Notes: generated from the sequence alone by a model not told the origin. A DNA stretch of 64,000 nt from Spirosoma linguale DSM 74 (GCA_000024525.1 CP001769.1:4001001-4065000), one strand, 5' to 3'. Numbered from the stretch's first letter, positions 1 to 9,535 are shown. Numbers and translations are program-made.

Positions 1-1
1 G

Positions 2-1039
2 TTCTACGCCAAATACAAGACTGACCAAAATTATGGTAAACCACTGAGCCCGGACGTTCAGGCCAGAATGCTGGCTAAAATAGACGCGCTACTGCCACCC
101 GCCGAGACTTCGCAGACGGCTCCCCCAGCCGACAAGACCACTACGGCTTCGCAACCAACCGGCGAAGAGGAAACCGGCATAAGCCCGGCCGCCCTTCAAC
201 TCAGTCAACTGGAACGGCAGACTAAAGAAGCTCAGGAAAAACAACTCTGGATGCTGCTTCTGGGCGCGGTTGGTGGCTTGATCGTAGGAGCGGGTGCTGT
301 GTATCTGCTGGCATACCGTGGAGCAAAAACTGAAGTTGACCGACTGATTAGCGAAAACAGGCAGCTCAGCAAAGAAAACGATGGTCTCCGCCACAAACCG
401 GTCAACGAGACCCGTAAGCCGCAAGGCGACCTTGTTCAGAAGGCCAGTGCCTTCGACGCCATCACTGCGGAGTTAGGAACAAACAACCCACTGGCGGCCA
501 TCCGGCAACTTAAGTCACAGCCTGGCTCAGCCGATAGCAGTCCGGCTCCCAAAGTGATTCCCCGTGCTCGCCAGAGTGAGTCGATAGTCGAGTCGACCCC
601 ACCACGGCCTACGCCTGTTCAAAAACAGCCAGTTGCTGTACCGCCACTCAGTCCGGCACCAGTGCCTGCTCCAGTGGCAGCTCCCAGTCCGGCCCCTACC
701 CCCACCCCGGTCCGTTCAGCCGTATTTTACTTTCCTCCGCCCGACCCAAACGGGCAGTTCGACAGTCAGCACAAAGCCGATACACTCTCGCCCGAATCCG
801 CTTACCGGTTCAGCATCGACGCCAATAACCCATCTATAGCAACCTTCCGATTTGAGGCAGAGCCGGGTCGGGTAGCGCGTTTTTTAACGTATCGGAATTA
901 CATGATCGAACCCGCCTGCGATAGCGAAAACAGTTATATGACTTCACACACCCGCATTACCATGCGCAGGGACGGTGAGGCCGTACTGGAAAATGGGTCC
1001 TGGCGCGTAAAAAACAAAGCCCTGATTCGGTATGAATAA
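2..1039 (+). CDS. Membrane-anchored proline-rich hypothetical protein (5' end outside window)
   Basis: The reading frame is open from base 2 with coding-like sequence before the first Met at 68, so the gene probably starts upstream of the window. Counting from that Met, one transmembrane helix lies at about residues 61-83, followed by a short charged coiled coil (86-110), a long Pro/Ala-rich linker (about 155-220) and a compact C-terminal domain (about 223-323). I do not recognise this last domain. The layout suggests an inner-membrane protein with an extended stalk and an extracytoplasmic C-terminal domain, but topology is inferred. It is followed 27 bases later by a lipoprotein protease gene on the same strand and then by another single-TM proline-rich protein, so the three probably form an operon. 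Confidence 0.7.
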   Translation, partial: FYAKYKTDQNYGKPLSPDVQARMLAKIDALLPPAETSQTAPPADKTTTASQPTGEEETGISPAALQLSQLERQTKEAQEKQLWMLLLGAVGGLIVGAGAVYLLAYRGAKTEVDRLISENRQLSKENDGLRHKPVNETRKPQGDLVQKASAFDAITAELGTNNPLAAIRQLKSQPGSADSSPAPKVIPRARQSESIVESTPPRPTPVQKQPVAVPPLSPAPVPAPVAAPSPAPTPTPVRSAVFYFPPPDPNGQFDSQHKADTLSPESAYRFSIDANNPSIATFRFEAEPGRVARFLTYRNYMIEPACDSENSYMTSHTRITMRRDGEAVLENGSWRVKNKALIRYE

Positions 1040-1066
1040 ACCCCTGTTCCAATAAATACTCAACGA

Positions 1067-1639
1067 ATGAAACGACTACTCATCCTCTTACTCCTTCTCG
1101 GCAACCTGCTGTATCTGGCTGGTTGTTCAGGATGCTCGCGGTCGGGTAGTCATCAGCCACGCCGAAGCAAGCGAAACAGTACCGCCCAAACGGAACAACC
1201 ACCGGCCAAAACACCAGTCGACAGGCAACCCGTACTCACTAAAATGGGCAGCGGCCCTACTGAGGTGGCGATGAAAAAAGAGAACGGCGTTTATACCGTG
1301 CCCGTAACCGTGAACGGAACCCGCATGAAGTTCATCCTGGATACGGGGGCCAGCCTGATTTCCATATCGGCCACCGAAGCCGAATTTATGATGAAGCAGG
1401 GCACTATAACGGATGATGATGTGGTAGGGCAAGCCCGATTTCAGAATGCCAATGGTGATATATCGCCCGGTGCTATTATCCGGCTGAAATCAGTACAGAT
1501 TGGCAACCGCGTTCTCGAAAATGTGAATGCCAATGTGGTGAGCACGGCCAAAGCGCCCCTGCTGCTCGGCCAGTCGGCATTATCACAGTTTGGTAAAATT
1601 TCAGTAGATTATCGGCGTAATATTGTGACCTTCGATTGA
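1067..1639 (+). CDS. Retropepsin-like aspartic protease lipoprotein
   Basis: The 190-residue product starts with a lipoprotein signal peptide; the lipobox is LAGC with Cys20 as the lipidated residue. After a basic/Pro linker there is a single retropepsin-like domain with the catalytic motif FILDTGAS (Asp92-Thr93-Gly94). Its C-terminal strand region LLLGQSALSQFG matches the second conserved block of clan AA proteases, which work as homodimers. It should therefore be an envelope-anchored aspartyl protease. Its substrate is unknown. It sits between two proline-rich single-TM proteins in the same operon, which makes those neighbours plausible substrates or partners; this is inference. Confidence 0.8.
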   Translation: MKRLLILLLLLGNLLYLAGCSGCSRSGSHQPRRSKRNSTAQTEQPPAKTPVDRQPVLTKMGSGPTEVAMKKENGVYTVPVTVNGTRMKFILDTGASLISISATEAEFMMKQGTITDDDVVGQARFQNANGDISPGAIIRLKSVQIGNRVLENVNANVVSTAKAPLLLGQSALSQFGKISVDYRRNIVTFD

Positions 1640-1686
1640 AATTCGGTGTTTTACTAAAATTATAGTATAAAACCCGCCTTTCCTCA

Positions 1687-3225
1687 ATGACTGAAACCGA
1701 ACTGACCGACCGACTTCGCGAAGCCATCGTGCTCAACGGCCCTGACGTTTGGCGTACCAATGGCTACTTTAAAGAGGCCCAGCAAGCGGGCTTATCAGAA
1801 GAGGATGCCCTAAAACACGCTACTGAAATAAGTCAGGAAGTTGCTGCCAACAGTCTACTGTTCCAGAATATACAGGCCCGCATTGCCCGGCTGGCACTGC
1901 CGTCGCGTAGTCAGTATATTGAACAGGACTTCAACCAGATTGTCAATGCAGCGACTTCGTTAAAACTGACGCCCGAATTTGTTAAGAATCGGTGGATACC
2001 TACGGTGTTGCAACGACTGGAGGTGGCGTCGAAACCAATTCGTACCGAACCTATTGTTGTACCCGTTCCCGAGCCTGCAAAGCCCACTTTTGAGGAACTT
2101 ATCGATACGAAGCCTGAGCCAGTCAGGCCAGTTGTTCCGGAACCGGCAATAACCAAACCGGCTCCTGTTGTACCGCCGGTTACGGCCGAGCGTGCGGTAA
2201 CGAAACCGGCTCCCGTGCCAGCCCCCCAACCTTCGGTAGCCAAACCAGTTCCCCCGATTGCTGAACCAGTCGTAACCCGACCGGCTGCAACCCGGCCAGC
2301 TCCACCGATGCCACCGCCAGTCTCTACGTCTCCCCCGCCGGTGGTACGTTCCTCAAGAACGGCACCGGAGCGAATACCCGAACGCCCCCCCGTTGTCCGG
2401 TCTTTTACGGCCACGCCGGGTCGGGTTCGGAAAGGCCAGCCCGTTACACTGGCATGGTCGGTAGACAACCTCCTGGCGGTTACGATTGATGATTTGGGCG
2501 AGGGCCTTTCGCCTGTTAACCGGGGTTGGGTGAAGCCAACGAAAACGACGGACTACACCCTTTTCGACGCCAATAACAATCCGTTAAGTACCGTTCGGGT
2601 GGTGGTTATTGAGCCGGACCGGAGTGGGATTTATGGCGTTCTGTTTGCACTAGCGCTCCTGGCTGGCATTTACTGGTATATCAGACGCAATAATTCGCAG
2701 GAGACGGAAGAGCCACAAAAACCCAGAACGGAACAAACTACAGAATCCTCATCGGGCAAACGCAAAAACCGCAAACGAAGTATAAATCAGGAGGAAGCGC
2801 AAAAACCCATAGAAGTCAGGCCCGATGAAGAGACTTATATTCCACCAGACATGATGGATAAGCCTGACGTCGCCATCGTGGAGAAGCCTAAAAAAGCGGA
2901 TCCTCCTGTCAGGAAACAACCCCAGGAAGATGTAGCCTCGTCGGAACCTGAACAAAAGCCAGCCACCCCCGCCGACGCCCGGCTGGGAAAATACAAGGAA
3001 GCCTTTGGGGATAAACCTTACGACAAAGTAGAACTGGGTACCGATGAACGTGGTTGGCGTCGTGCCCGGAGTCAGGGCCGCTGGGGCTTTATTAACGAGC
3101 AGGACGAATGGGTAATCAAACCCGAATATGAAGCCGTTACGCCGTTCCGTGGCAACACCGCAGCCGTATTTCAGAATGGGCAGCTTATGACCATCAACCG
3201 CCAGGGCGAGCAGGTAAAAAATTGA
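1687..3225 (+). CDS. Single-TM protein with Ig-like domain, proline-rich linker and C-terminal WG repeats
   Basis: The 512-residue protein has a helical N-terminal region (about 1-120), a Pro/Val/Thr-rich linker (about 121-235) and an Ig-like module (about 238-308, with the TLAWSV and TTDYTL strands). One transmembrane helix follows at about 316-335 (GIYGVLFALALLAGIYWYI), then a second charged linker and a C-terminal WG-repeat region. The WG repeat is recognised by RSQGRWGFINEQDEWVIKPE, in which GRWGFIN and VIKPEYE are hallmarks of that family. No signal peptide is evident, so the Ig-like part is probably on one side of the membrane and the WG repeats on the other. It ends the + strand operon and faces a convergent operon. 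Function unknown. Confidence 0.75.
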   Translation: MTETELTDRLREAIVLNGPDVWRTNGYFKEAQQAGLSEEDALKHATEISQEVAANSLLFQNIQARIARLALPSRSQYIEQDFNQIVNAATSLKLTPEFVKNRWIPTVLQRLEVASKPIRTEPIVVPVPEPAKPTFEELIDTKPEPVRPVVPEPAITKPAPVVPPVTAERAVTKPAPVPAPQPSVAKPVPPIAEPVVTRPAATRPAPPMPPPVSTSPPPVVRSSRTAPERIPERPPVVRSFTATPGRVRKGQPVTLAWSVDNLLAVTIDDLGEGLSPVNRGWVKPTKTTDYTLFDANNNPLSTVRVVVIEPDRSGIYGVLFALALLAGIYWYIRRNNSQETEEPQKPRTEQTTESSSGKRKNRKRSINQEEAQKPIEVRPDEETYIPPDMMDKPDVAIVEKPKKADPPVRKQPQEDVASSEPEQKPATPADARLGKYKEAFGDKPYDKVELGTDERGWRRARSQGRWGFINEQDEWVIKPEYEAVTPFRGNTAAVFQNGQLMTINRQGEQVKN

Positions 3226-3245
3226 ATTTCAGCAGTCTATATCAG

Positions 3246-3284
3246 TTTTTCGGCATGGTTACCTTCGCTGATCATGCTGAAAAA
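3246..3284. terminator. Bidirectional hairpin between convergent operons
   Basis: The arms TTTTTCGGCATG and CATGCTGAAAAA pair with one G-T wobble. They have T-runs on both strands and lie between the stop codons of the convergent genes ending at 3225 and 3291. This is the expected form of a bidirectional intrinsic terminator. Confidence 0.6.
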
Positions 3285-3290
3285 CATTCA

Positions 3291-4121
3291 TCACAACCCC
3301 AGCGTGACCGTCAGCTTCTGGAATGCGGTCCAGTAAGCCGAAGACGTGAAACCAATGCCATTGCCAGCAAGAAGCCTGACGGGATAAGGGCTGCTGCGGA
3401 TTTCCTGCGCGTTGATGTAAAAATGCAGGGCGTTACCCCGTCGCTGAACCGTAAGCCGGTTCCGGTTTTTCTCCACCGATACCCCTGGTGCCAGAAAATC
3501 GGCGGGCATATAATCACTGAATGTTCGGCCATCGGCTACCCGCACGACAGCTACTTCGCCTTTTGCGTTCAACAAGAAGGCGTTGTAATTGAGTGAATCC
3601 CGAACGCCGAACAACAGCCCTCCTGCCGGTACTTGTCCCGAATCGGCCAGCATATCGACCTTGATGGTGTACAGATCAGCCGCATTCAGGTTGATTTCAT
3701 TGGGTAGTTCAACGGCACTGAACGATAACTGCTGTGTATTGGCTATCCGCCTGCGAATACTATACTGTCCTAACCCAATCTGGTAATAATAATCACCCTG
3801 GTTACCAGCTCGCCAGCCGTTGCGATTAGTCGCAAAATCACCCGTAAAGGCGGGCCGAAATTCCGCCGTTCCCATTGTTACCGGGGTTCTGCTTGTTACG
3901 GGCTGCGTTCGCTCAACAATTGTTGAGGAAGAGCGCTGAACTGGTGTAACGGATTCTTTTCGGGCCGGTTCGGGTGGCTTAACCGGAGGTAGTGGTTTGA
4001 GTGTAACTTGCTGCCACTCGCTGGAAGCCGAAAATATCGCGATTTTAGGCCGTCGACCCGACTGGGCAAAGGTGTCCGTCAAGAGCAGGGTCACAAAGGC
4101 AAGGGTCACTACGAAGCGCAT
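3291..4121 (-). CDS. Secreted protein with concanavalin-like (LamG/DUF1080-type) C-terminal domain
   Basis: The 276-residue product has a signal peptide (about 1-19, ending at TFAQ), a Pro-rich linker (about 45-65) and a beta-rich C-terminal domain from about residue 90. Fragments such as YYYQIGLGQYSIRRR, GGLLFGVRD and NRLTVQRRGNALHFYINAQ match the pattern of LamG/3-keto-disaccharide hydrolase-like lectin folds found in many Bacteroidota envelope proteins. No catalytic residues can be assigned, so a binding role is as likely as an enzymatic one. It is the last gene of a minus-strand operon, 22 bases after the 385-residue protein gene, and converges on the WG-repeat operon. Confidence 0.65.
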   Translation of the reverse strand: MRFVVTLAFVTLLLTDTFAQSGRRPKIAIFSASSEWQQVTLKPLPPVKPPEPARKESVTPVQRSSSTIVERTQPVTSRTPVTMGTAEFRPAFTGDFATNRNGWRAGNQGDYYYQIGLGQYSIRRRIANTQQLSFSAVELPNEINLNAADLYTIKVDMLADSGQVPAGGLLFGVRDSLNYNAFLLNAKGEVAVVRVADGRTFSDYMPADFLAPGVSVEKNRNRLTVQRRGNALHFYINAQEIRSSPYPVRLLAGNGIGFTSSAYWTAFQKLTVTLGL

Positions 4122-4143
4122 AGATAAAAAAGATAAAGGCTAC

Positions 4144-5301
4144 TTAAAATGAATACCGCACTACCGCCGTTGGTTGCCCAACCTGAAGGCCGGGCCGTAG
4201 CGTAAGACTTTTGAAGCGTTGTGCTTCTTTCTGTATCTGGCTGTTGCGCAGCCCCTTGATAAACGTCAGCACGACATCAGTAGCGGCCACAACCAACGCA
4301 CCGCGTGTTGCCAGAAAGTACCGCTGATGATGTCCATTGGCCGTTTGGTAATACGGTTCGCCGGCTTCCCTGTTTTTCTGCTGTTCGTAAACAAGGTACA
4401 CATCCTGCGCTTTGGTTCGCTCCGAGAGCCCGTAAATCAGTAAACCATAAAAACCAACCGTTACCAAAGGGCGCAGGCCTATTTTGGCTTTCGGCGTCTG
4501 AACAAATATATTACCGACACCCGGCGCAACTGCCGAAAGCAGCGCCCACGCAGGCCCCTTGTACGTAAGCCGCTCACGCCTGGCATCGTTGGAAGGTGCT
4601 GCGGTTTCCGTTTCTTTTGACTGGGGGGCTGGCTTTTTCGGCGAATCGACGGCGGGGGTTACGGGTGGTGTTATGGGTGCAGAAACCACTACCGGTGCCG
4701 ACTGCGCTACCTGCTCAACCGAGTCGATGGCAAAAACAGACGGCTTGGTACCCGCAGCCTTCTTTTGTGGTAAAACCGGTTCGGATGCTGCCGGAACAGG
4801 CGGGGTACCACCAACCGGAGCAGGCACAACAGCAGCTTTGGCTGGTACTGGTACCGTTTCGGGTCGCGCCGGTGCGTGTACAGGTGTGGTCACTACCACT
4901 CTCGGTGCCGCAGGTGGTGCCTTCGAAGGAGCCTGGGCAGCGGATAAGGCTGACTCTCCCGACACGGCAGGCCTTGCTTTCACCAACACCCGTGCCTGAA
5001 TTTCTTCATTGAGCGAATAACCATTGGCCAAAGCCTCCCAAATGATACGCCGGTCGGAACCTGCGGTGACTTGCCTGCCCACATCGCCCCTAACAAACTC
5101 GGGGGCGATACGTAAAGTACCCCGAAGACGGCTGCGCACATCAAGAAAAACGGAATCCCCAAACCGGGTATTCAGCATATCGTACAACACGTCGATTCTG
5201 GACGAATCAACAACCCGTATCCGGACATTGCGTACGCGCTCCTGTGCCTGACTCGAACTGGCCAGAAGTACACAGAACAACAAAGGGAAAAGTAAGCGCA
5301 T
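4144..5301 (-). CDS. Secreted/membrane hypothetical protein with Ala/Pro-rich linker and DUF5683-like C-terminus
   Basis: A signal peptide (1-19, ending SSQAQ) precedes a beta-rich module of about 90 residues (SRIDVLYDML and FVRGDVGRQVTAGSDRRIIW). That module resembles the fibronectin-like domain found at the N-terminus of many Bacteroidota formylglycine-enzyme-like and OmpA-like proteins. A 120-residue Ala/Pro/Val linker follows. The C-terminal part has hydrophobic helices; WALLSAVAPGVGNIF is reminiscent of DUF5683. The gene lies 5 bases after the PKD lipoprotein gene, so the two are surely co-transcribed. No enzymatic motif is visible, and a structural or assembly role in the envelope is only an inference. 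Confidence 0.65.
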   Translation of the reverse strand: MRLLFPLLFCVLLASSSQAQERVRNVRIRVVDSSRIDVLYDMLNTRFGDSVFLDVRSRLRGTLRIAPEFVRGDVGRQVTAGSDRRIIWEALANGYSLNEEIQARVLVKARPAVSGESALSAAQAPSKAPPAAPRVVVTTPVHAPARPETVPVPAKAAVVPAPVGGTPPVPAASEPVLPQKKAAGTKPSVFAIDSVEQVAQSAPVVVSAPITPPVTPAVDSPKKPAPQSKETETAAPSNDARRERLTYKGPAWALLSAVAPGVGNIFVQTPKAKIGLRPLVTVGFYGLLIYGLSERTKAQDVYLVYEQQKNREAGEPYYQTANGHHQRYFLATRGALVVAATDVVLTFIKGLRNSQIQKEAQRFKSLTLRPGLQVGQPTAVVRYSF

Positions 5302-5306
5302 AGGAA

Positions 5307-5642
5307 TTAGTTGCTGACGGTGATTTTTTTGGTGGTAGTAAACGTATCATCGCACGAGTTAACCAGAACCAGCGTGATGGTATAGGTACCCGCCTTATCA
5401 TAATTATAAGTAACGCGTGTGCCAACCCGGTTTTTACCCTTGCCATCGCCGGGGTCCCAGCCTACTGCATTAAAATCGCCCTGCGGGTTTTCGAGAAAAA
5501 AGGTAACGTCCAGCCGGTCGGAAGTATAGCCAATACCTGCGAAAGGCTTGGTACAGACCGGAAAATTCTTCTTCGCCAGATCAAACGGCTCACAGGCGAC
5601 AGAAACCACTAGGAGCAGTAATAAACTCAAACGTTTTAGCAT
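5307..5642 (-). CDS. PKD-domain lipoprotein
   Basis: This 111-residue protein has a lipoprotein signal peptide with Cys17 in SVAC. It is followed by one PKD (polycystic kidney disease) beta-sandwich, recognised by WDPGDGKGKNRVGTRVTYNY, where the usual W.fGDG..s....p.h.Y pattern is kept, and by GTYTITLVLVNSCDD. It should be a surface-exposed adhesion or binding lipoprotein. It is the first gene of the minus-strand operon with the two secreted proteins that end at 3291. The roughly 160 bases upstream (5643-5803) form a divergent promoter region shared with the hybrid histidine kinase, with no site I can assign. Confidence 0.75.
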   Translation of the reverse strand: MLKRLSLLLLLVVSVACEPFDLAKKNFPVCTKPFAGIGYTSDRLDVTFFLENPQGDFNAVGWDPGDGKGKNRVGTRVTYNYDKAGTYTITLVLVNSCDDTFTTTKKITVSN

Positions 5643-5803
5643 AATTGCTAGCTGAGATGTAACAAAGTGAACAATAGTTACGGGACTAATACTGAGTAGT
5701 ATAGCTGAAAAACGTTATCAGGATTCGTTTTTATGAATGAGGAAGATGAACATTTTTCGTAAATTTAAAGAGTCTGACGACATATCAACTCACTGACGTA
5801 CCC

Positions 5804-8800
5804 ATGCGCTGGTCTGCCAAAACCAAAGATGAACTGGTAGCCGAAATTCAACGGCTACAGCACGAACGAAACGAAGTAGCCGTAACCGATGCGCTGCCCG
5901 CCTTCGATGTTCGCCAAACGGTTGACCAACTTAACCTGGTTGGCTTAACCATCGAGCGCGACGGAACGCTGAGCTATGCTAACCCGTATACCTACCGCGT
6001 CACCGCCTGGCAACCGGAGCACATCATCGGCCAGAACTTTTTCGACATTTTTATTCCCCCTGCCGAACGCGCCAAACTCGAAGCCGAATTTGAAGACGCC
6101 CTCACCAAAGGCGGCTTTCCCGAGCAGAAAGAAATTACGCTGCTGGCTCGTTCAGGTGCTTTGCGCAATGTACAAGTCAACTCATTCATAATCAATGGTG
6201 CCGATGGCCACGTTTCATCATTCACCCTAATTGGTGAAGATGTAACGAACAAACGACGGGTTGCCTCAGCTCTGTCGAATACCAATGCCCAACTACAGGA
6301 CCTGGTCGATAATACCTCTGACCTGATTCAGCTGCTGACCCTCGACGGTAAGTTCATCTTCGTAAACCGGGCCTGGCGCGAAGCACTGGGCTATAATTCC
6401 GACGAAATATCAGCCTTAAACCTGCGCGACGTTCTTCATCCCGATTATGCCGACAGCACCCTTGGGCTGCTCAAACGAATTCAGGAAGGCGACAAACTGC
6501 CGTATGTGGAAACGGTCTTTCGGACAAAAAGTGGCAAAACCCTGTTCCTGTCGGGGAGCGTCAACTGCCGGTTCGACAACGGCCGGCCAACGGCTTTCCG
6601 GTGTATACTGCACGATACAACAGGCAAAATACGGGCCGAAAAATCGCAGAAGCTGTATTACAGCATCGCCAACTGGACTATCAATACGCCCAACCTCGGC
6701 GAGTTTTATCACAAAATTCATGAAGAGCTGGGGAACATCATTGATGCGCGCAACTTTTTCATTGCCCTGTACGACTCCAGCAAAACGTACCTGTCGTTTC
6801 CGTACTACGTCGATGAGTACTTTGGCGGCAACATGCGGTTTACGAAGCGTAAGCTGGGAAATGGCCTGATTGAATACACCATTCTGGCCAATAAGCCTTT
6901 GTTCCTTTACGAAAAGGATATCCGCAAACTGGCCGACCAGCACCAGGTCGACCTCTATGGCCAGCTTCAGCCACAGGTGATGCTGACGGCCCCGCTCCGG
7001 ATCGGTGAAGAAATCACGGGCATCATCGGTGTGAAATCGTACGACGACGCGCAAACCTACGGCCCCCGCGACCTCGAATTACTCGAATTCATATCGGGCC
7101 AGGTGGCGCTGGCGATTGCCCGCAAACAGTCGGAAGCTCGACTCGACAAACAGAATGCCCGCCTGAATGCAATCTTCGACAGCAGTACCTACTTGATCTG
7201 GTCGGTTAATAAGGCGTTGAAACTGACGTCGTTCAACAAAAACTATACCCGTCTCATCGAGTATCAGCTAAATGAATCGCCGTCCATTCAGGCTAGTGCC
7301 CCCGACCTCGGCTGGCGAATGATTGGAGCGGATAATCGTAAAAATCTGGAAGACCGATACCGGCAGGCATTCCGGGGCTTTGCCCAGAATTTTGAGCTGT
7401 TCTTCGAAACGCCCAAAGGCGAGACCTACCTAGAATTTCACCTTAACCCGATTTTGCTGGCGGGGGGCGTCATTGACGAGGTGTCAGGTATTGCCCGCGA
7501 CATTACCAACCGCAAACGGGCCGAAATTGCTACCCGGCAGAGTGAAGAGAAATTCCGGGGTATTTTTGAGAATTTACAGGATATCTACGCCCGCGTAGAC
7601 CGTAAAGGACGTATAACCATGATTAGCCCGTCGGTATTCAAACGCATGGGCTATACGCCGGACGAAGTACTGGGGCAGGAGATCACCCGGTTCTTCATCG
7701 ACGAGAACGACATCCGGCACGCCATGTTCAAACTCGGCCGCAACCGCAGTCTCCGGAATTTCGAAGCCAGTATGCGCCGTAAAGATGGTAGCGAGCGGCA
7801 GTTTATGTTCAACATGCTGATGCTGAACGAAGGGCCCGGCAGTGACTCCGTGGTGGCCGTGCTGGCCCGCGACATCACCGAACTGAAACGACAATCGGCC
7901 GAGTTGGTAAAAGCTAAAAACGAAGCCGAACGGTCATTGAAGGTGAAAGAACAGTTTCTGGCCAACATGAGCCACGAAATCCGGACACCCATGAACGGGG
8001 TTATCGGCATGATTGACCTGCTCAACGATACCAAACTGGACGAAGAGCAGCGCAGTTACGTCAAAACGGTAAAACGCTCGTCGGAGACACTGCTGAATAT
8101 CCTGAACGATATTCTGGACTTGTCGAAAATTGAAGCGGGGAAAATGGTACTCCACGAAGCGCCGGTGGCCTTCAAAGAGATTTTCGAGAAACTTATCGCA
8201 CTGTTCGGTCAGCAGGCTAATTCGAAAAACAATGAACTGACGTATCATCTCGGCTCCGACCTGCCCACCTTCGTTATTGCCGACCAAACGCGACTGCTAC
8301 AGGTATTATCGAACCTGACCTCCAACGCGATCAAATTTACGGAAAATGGCACCATCCGGGTGGAGGCTTCTCTGATTAGCAAACGGGGCAAATTCAACCG
8401 GATTCGCATTGAGGTGAAAGATTCAGGGATTGGTATTTCGCAACAGAACATCAACCTGCTGTTCAATTCGTTCAGTCAGGTCGACACCTCATCGCGGAAA
8501 TCGTTTGGTGGCACGGGCCTGGGCCTCGCCATTTCCAAAGAGTTGGCCAGCCTCATGAAAGGTGAAATCGGTGTCGACTCAACCGTGGGCATGGGCAGTA
8601 CCTTCTGGTTCACCATTGAACTGAAGGAAACCAGCATCAGCCCCACCCAGCAAACGACGGAAGTAGCTGAAATAGCCCTTGCCAATTTCTTCAGCACCTA
8701 CCACCCCAACGTGTTGCTGGTAGACGACAACGCCGTAAATCGCAAAGTTGCCAGCGAAATTCTGCGCAAAGCTGGCTGCGTCGTCACAACGGCCGACAGC

Positions 8801-9484
8801 GGACCGGCAGCCATCAGCGAGGTGGAAAAACGGGTAACGGATGCACAGCCGGGCTTCGATGTTATTTTCATGGACATTCAAATGCCCGATATGGACGGTG
8901 TGGAAACTACCCGCAACCTGCGCAAGCAGTTTGGTAACAAGCTGCCAACCATTGTTGCCATGACGGCCTACTCGATGCGCGAGGACCGCGAGCGGTTTAT
9001 CAGTCAGGGGCTGGACGATTACATTGCCAAACCCATTCGTGCCCAGAGCCTGATTGCCAAAGTGAAGGAACTGACCGACGCTAATCAGGCCCGACAGCAG
9101 TCGGAAACACCCAAAGCATCGAAACCAGCCCCCTCCCCACTGGTAGACCCTAAATTGCCGGTTATTGACGAAGATATTGTCGGGCAGCTTCGGGATATTG
9201 GCGGGCAGGACCTCGTTGACAGCATCATGGAGGAGTTCGTAACAGAAGCCAATGATCTGGTTACGGGGGCGCTCTCGGCCTACGACCTTGGGGATATTCC
9301 AACGGTAAAGAGTCATCTGCACACGTTAAAGGGCAGTGCCGGAACGATTGGCGTGGCCCGCGTAGCCGAGATTTCCCGTACTGCCGAAGGCAAGCTCAAA
9401 GTGAATGATACCAGTGGATTAGCCGACGCGCTCCAGGCACTGAAACTGGCGTTCGAAGAGTTCCTGACCACCTGGAAGAAGTAA
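5804..9484 (+). CDS. Hybrid sensor histidine kinase (PAS-PAS-GAF-PAS-PAS-HisKA-HATPase-REC-Hpt)
   Basis: This 1226-residue cytoplasmic kinase has no membrane helix. Domains in order are PAS (about 39-152), PAS (158-284), GAF (290-442), PAS (450-575), PAS (583-700), HisKA (712-780), HATPase (825-945), receiver (970-1095) and Hpt (1125-1220). The phosphorylation residues are visible: His724 in NMSHEIRTPMNG, Asp1024 in VIFMDIQMPDMDG and His1173 in HTLKGSAGT. The ATP-binding boxes are NAIKFTENG, DSGIGIS and GGTGLGLAIS. It therefore carries a full His-Asp-His relay and needs only a separate output regulator, and none is adjacent. The signal is presumably a soluble ligand or redox/light cue sensed by PAS or GAF. 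A clear terminator follows the gene. Confidence 0.93.
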   Translation: MRWSAKTKDELVAEIQRLQHERNEVAVTDALPAFDVRQTVDQLNLVGLTIERDGTLSYANPYTYRVTAWQPEHIIGQNFFDIFIPPAERAKLEAEFEDALTKGGFPEQKEITLLARSGALRNVQVNSFIINGADGHVSSFTLIGEDVTNKRRVASALSNTNAQLQDLVDNTSDLIQLLTLDGKFIFVNRAWREALGYNSDEISALNLRDVLHPDYADSTLGLLKRIQEGDKLPYVETVFRTKSGKTLFLSGSVNCRFDNGRPTAFRCILHDTTGKIRAEKSQKLYYSIANWTINTPNLGEFYHKIHEELGNIIDARNFFIALYDSSKTYLSFPYYVDEYFGGNMRFTKRKLGNGLIEYTILANKPLFLYEKDIRKLADQHQVDLYGQLQPQVMLTAPLRIGEEITGIIGVKSYDDAQTYGPRDLELLEFISGQVALAIARKQSEARLDKQNARLNAIFDSSTYLIWSVNKALKLTSFNKNYTRLIEYQLNESPSIQASAPDLGWRMIGADNRKNLEDRYRQAFRGFAQNFELFFETPKGETYLEFHLNPILLAGGVIDEVSGIARDITNRKRAEIATRQSEEKFRGIFENLQDIYARVDRKGRITMISPSVFKRMGYTPDEVLGQEITRFFIDENDIRHAMFKLGRNRSLRNFEASMRRKDGSERQFMFNMLMLNEGPGSDSVVAVLARDITELKRQSAELVKAKNEAERSLKVKEQFLANMSHEIRTPMNGVIGMIDLLNDTKLDEEQRSYVKTVKRSSETLLNILNDILDLSKIEAGKMVLHEAPVAFKEIFEKLIALFGQQANSKNNELTYHLGSDLPTFVIADQTRLLQVLSNLTSNAIKFTENGTIRVEASLISKRGKFNRIRIEVKDSGIGISQQNINLLFNSFSQVDTSSRKSFGGTGLGLAISKELASLMKGEIGVDSTVGMGSTFWFTIELKETSISPTQQTTEVAEIALANFFSTYHPNVLLVDDNAVNRKVASEILRKAGCVVTTADSGPAAISEVEKRVTDAQPGFDVIFMDIQMPDMDGVETTRNLRKQFGNKLPTIVAMTAYSMREDRERFISQGLDDYIAKPIRAQSLIAKVKELTDANQARQQSETPKASKPAPSPLVDPKLPVIDEDIVGQLRDIGGQDLVDSIMEEFVTEANDLVTGALSAYDLGDIPTVKSHLHTLKGSAGTIGVARVAEISRTAEGKLKVNDTSGLADALQALKLAFEEFLTTWKK

Positions 9485-9508
9485 ATAGCGACCAGTATCA
9501 GATTACCT

Positions 9509-9535
9509 AAGCCCGTGCAGACACGGGCTTTTTTT
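9509..9535 (+). terminator. Intrinsic terminator after the hybrid kinase
   Basis: A perfect stem, AAGCCCGTG with CACGGGCTT, around a CAGA loop runs directly into a T-run, 25 bases after the kinase stop codon. Confidence 0.85.

Noticed and set aside
1911..2468. Minus-strand open frame of 185 codons
   Set aside because: It is Gly/Thr-rich low complexity, antisense to the Pro-rich linker of the WG-repeat protein gene.
4559..4999. Long open frame on the + strand
   Set aside because: It is antisense to the Ala/Pro-rich linker of the 385-residue gene; repetitive codons keep the opposite strand open.
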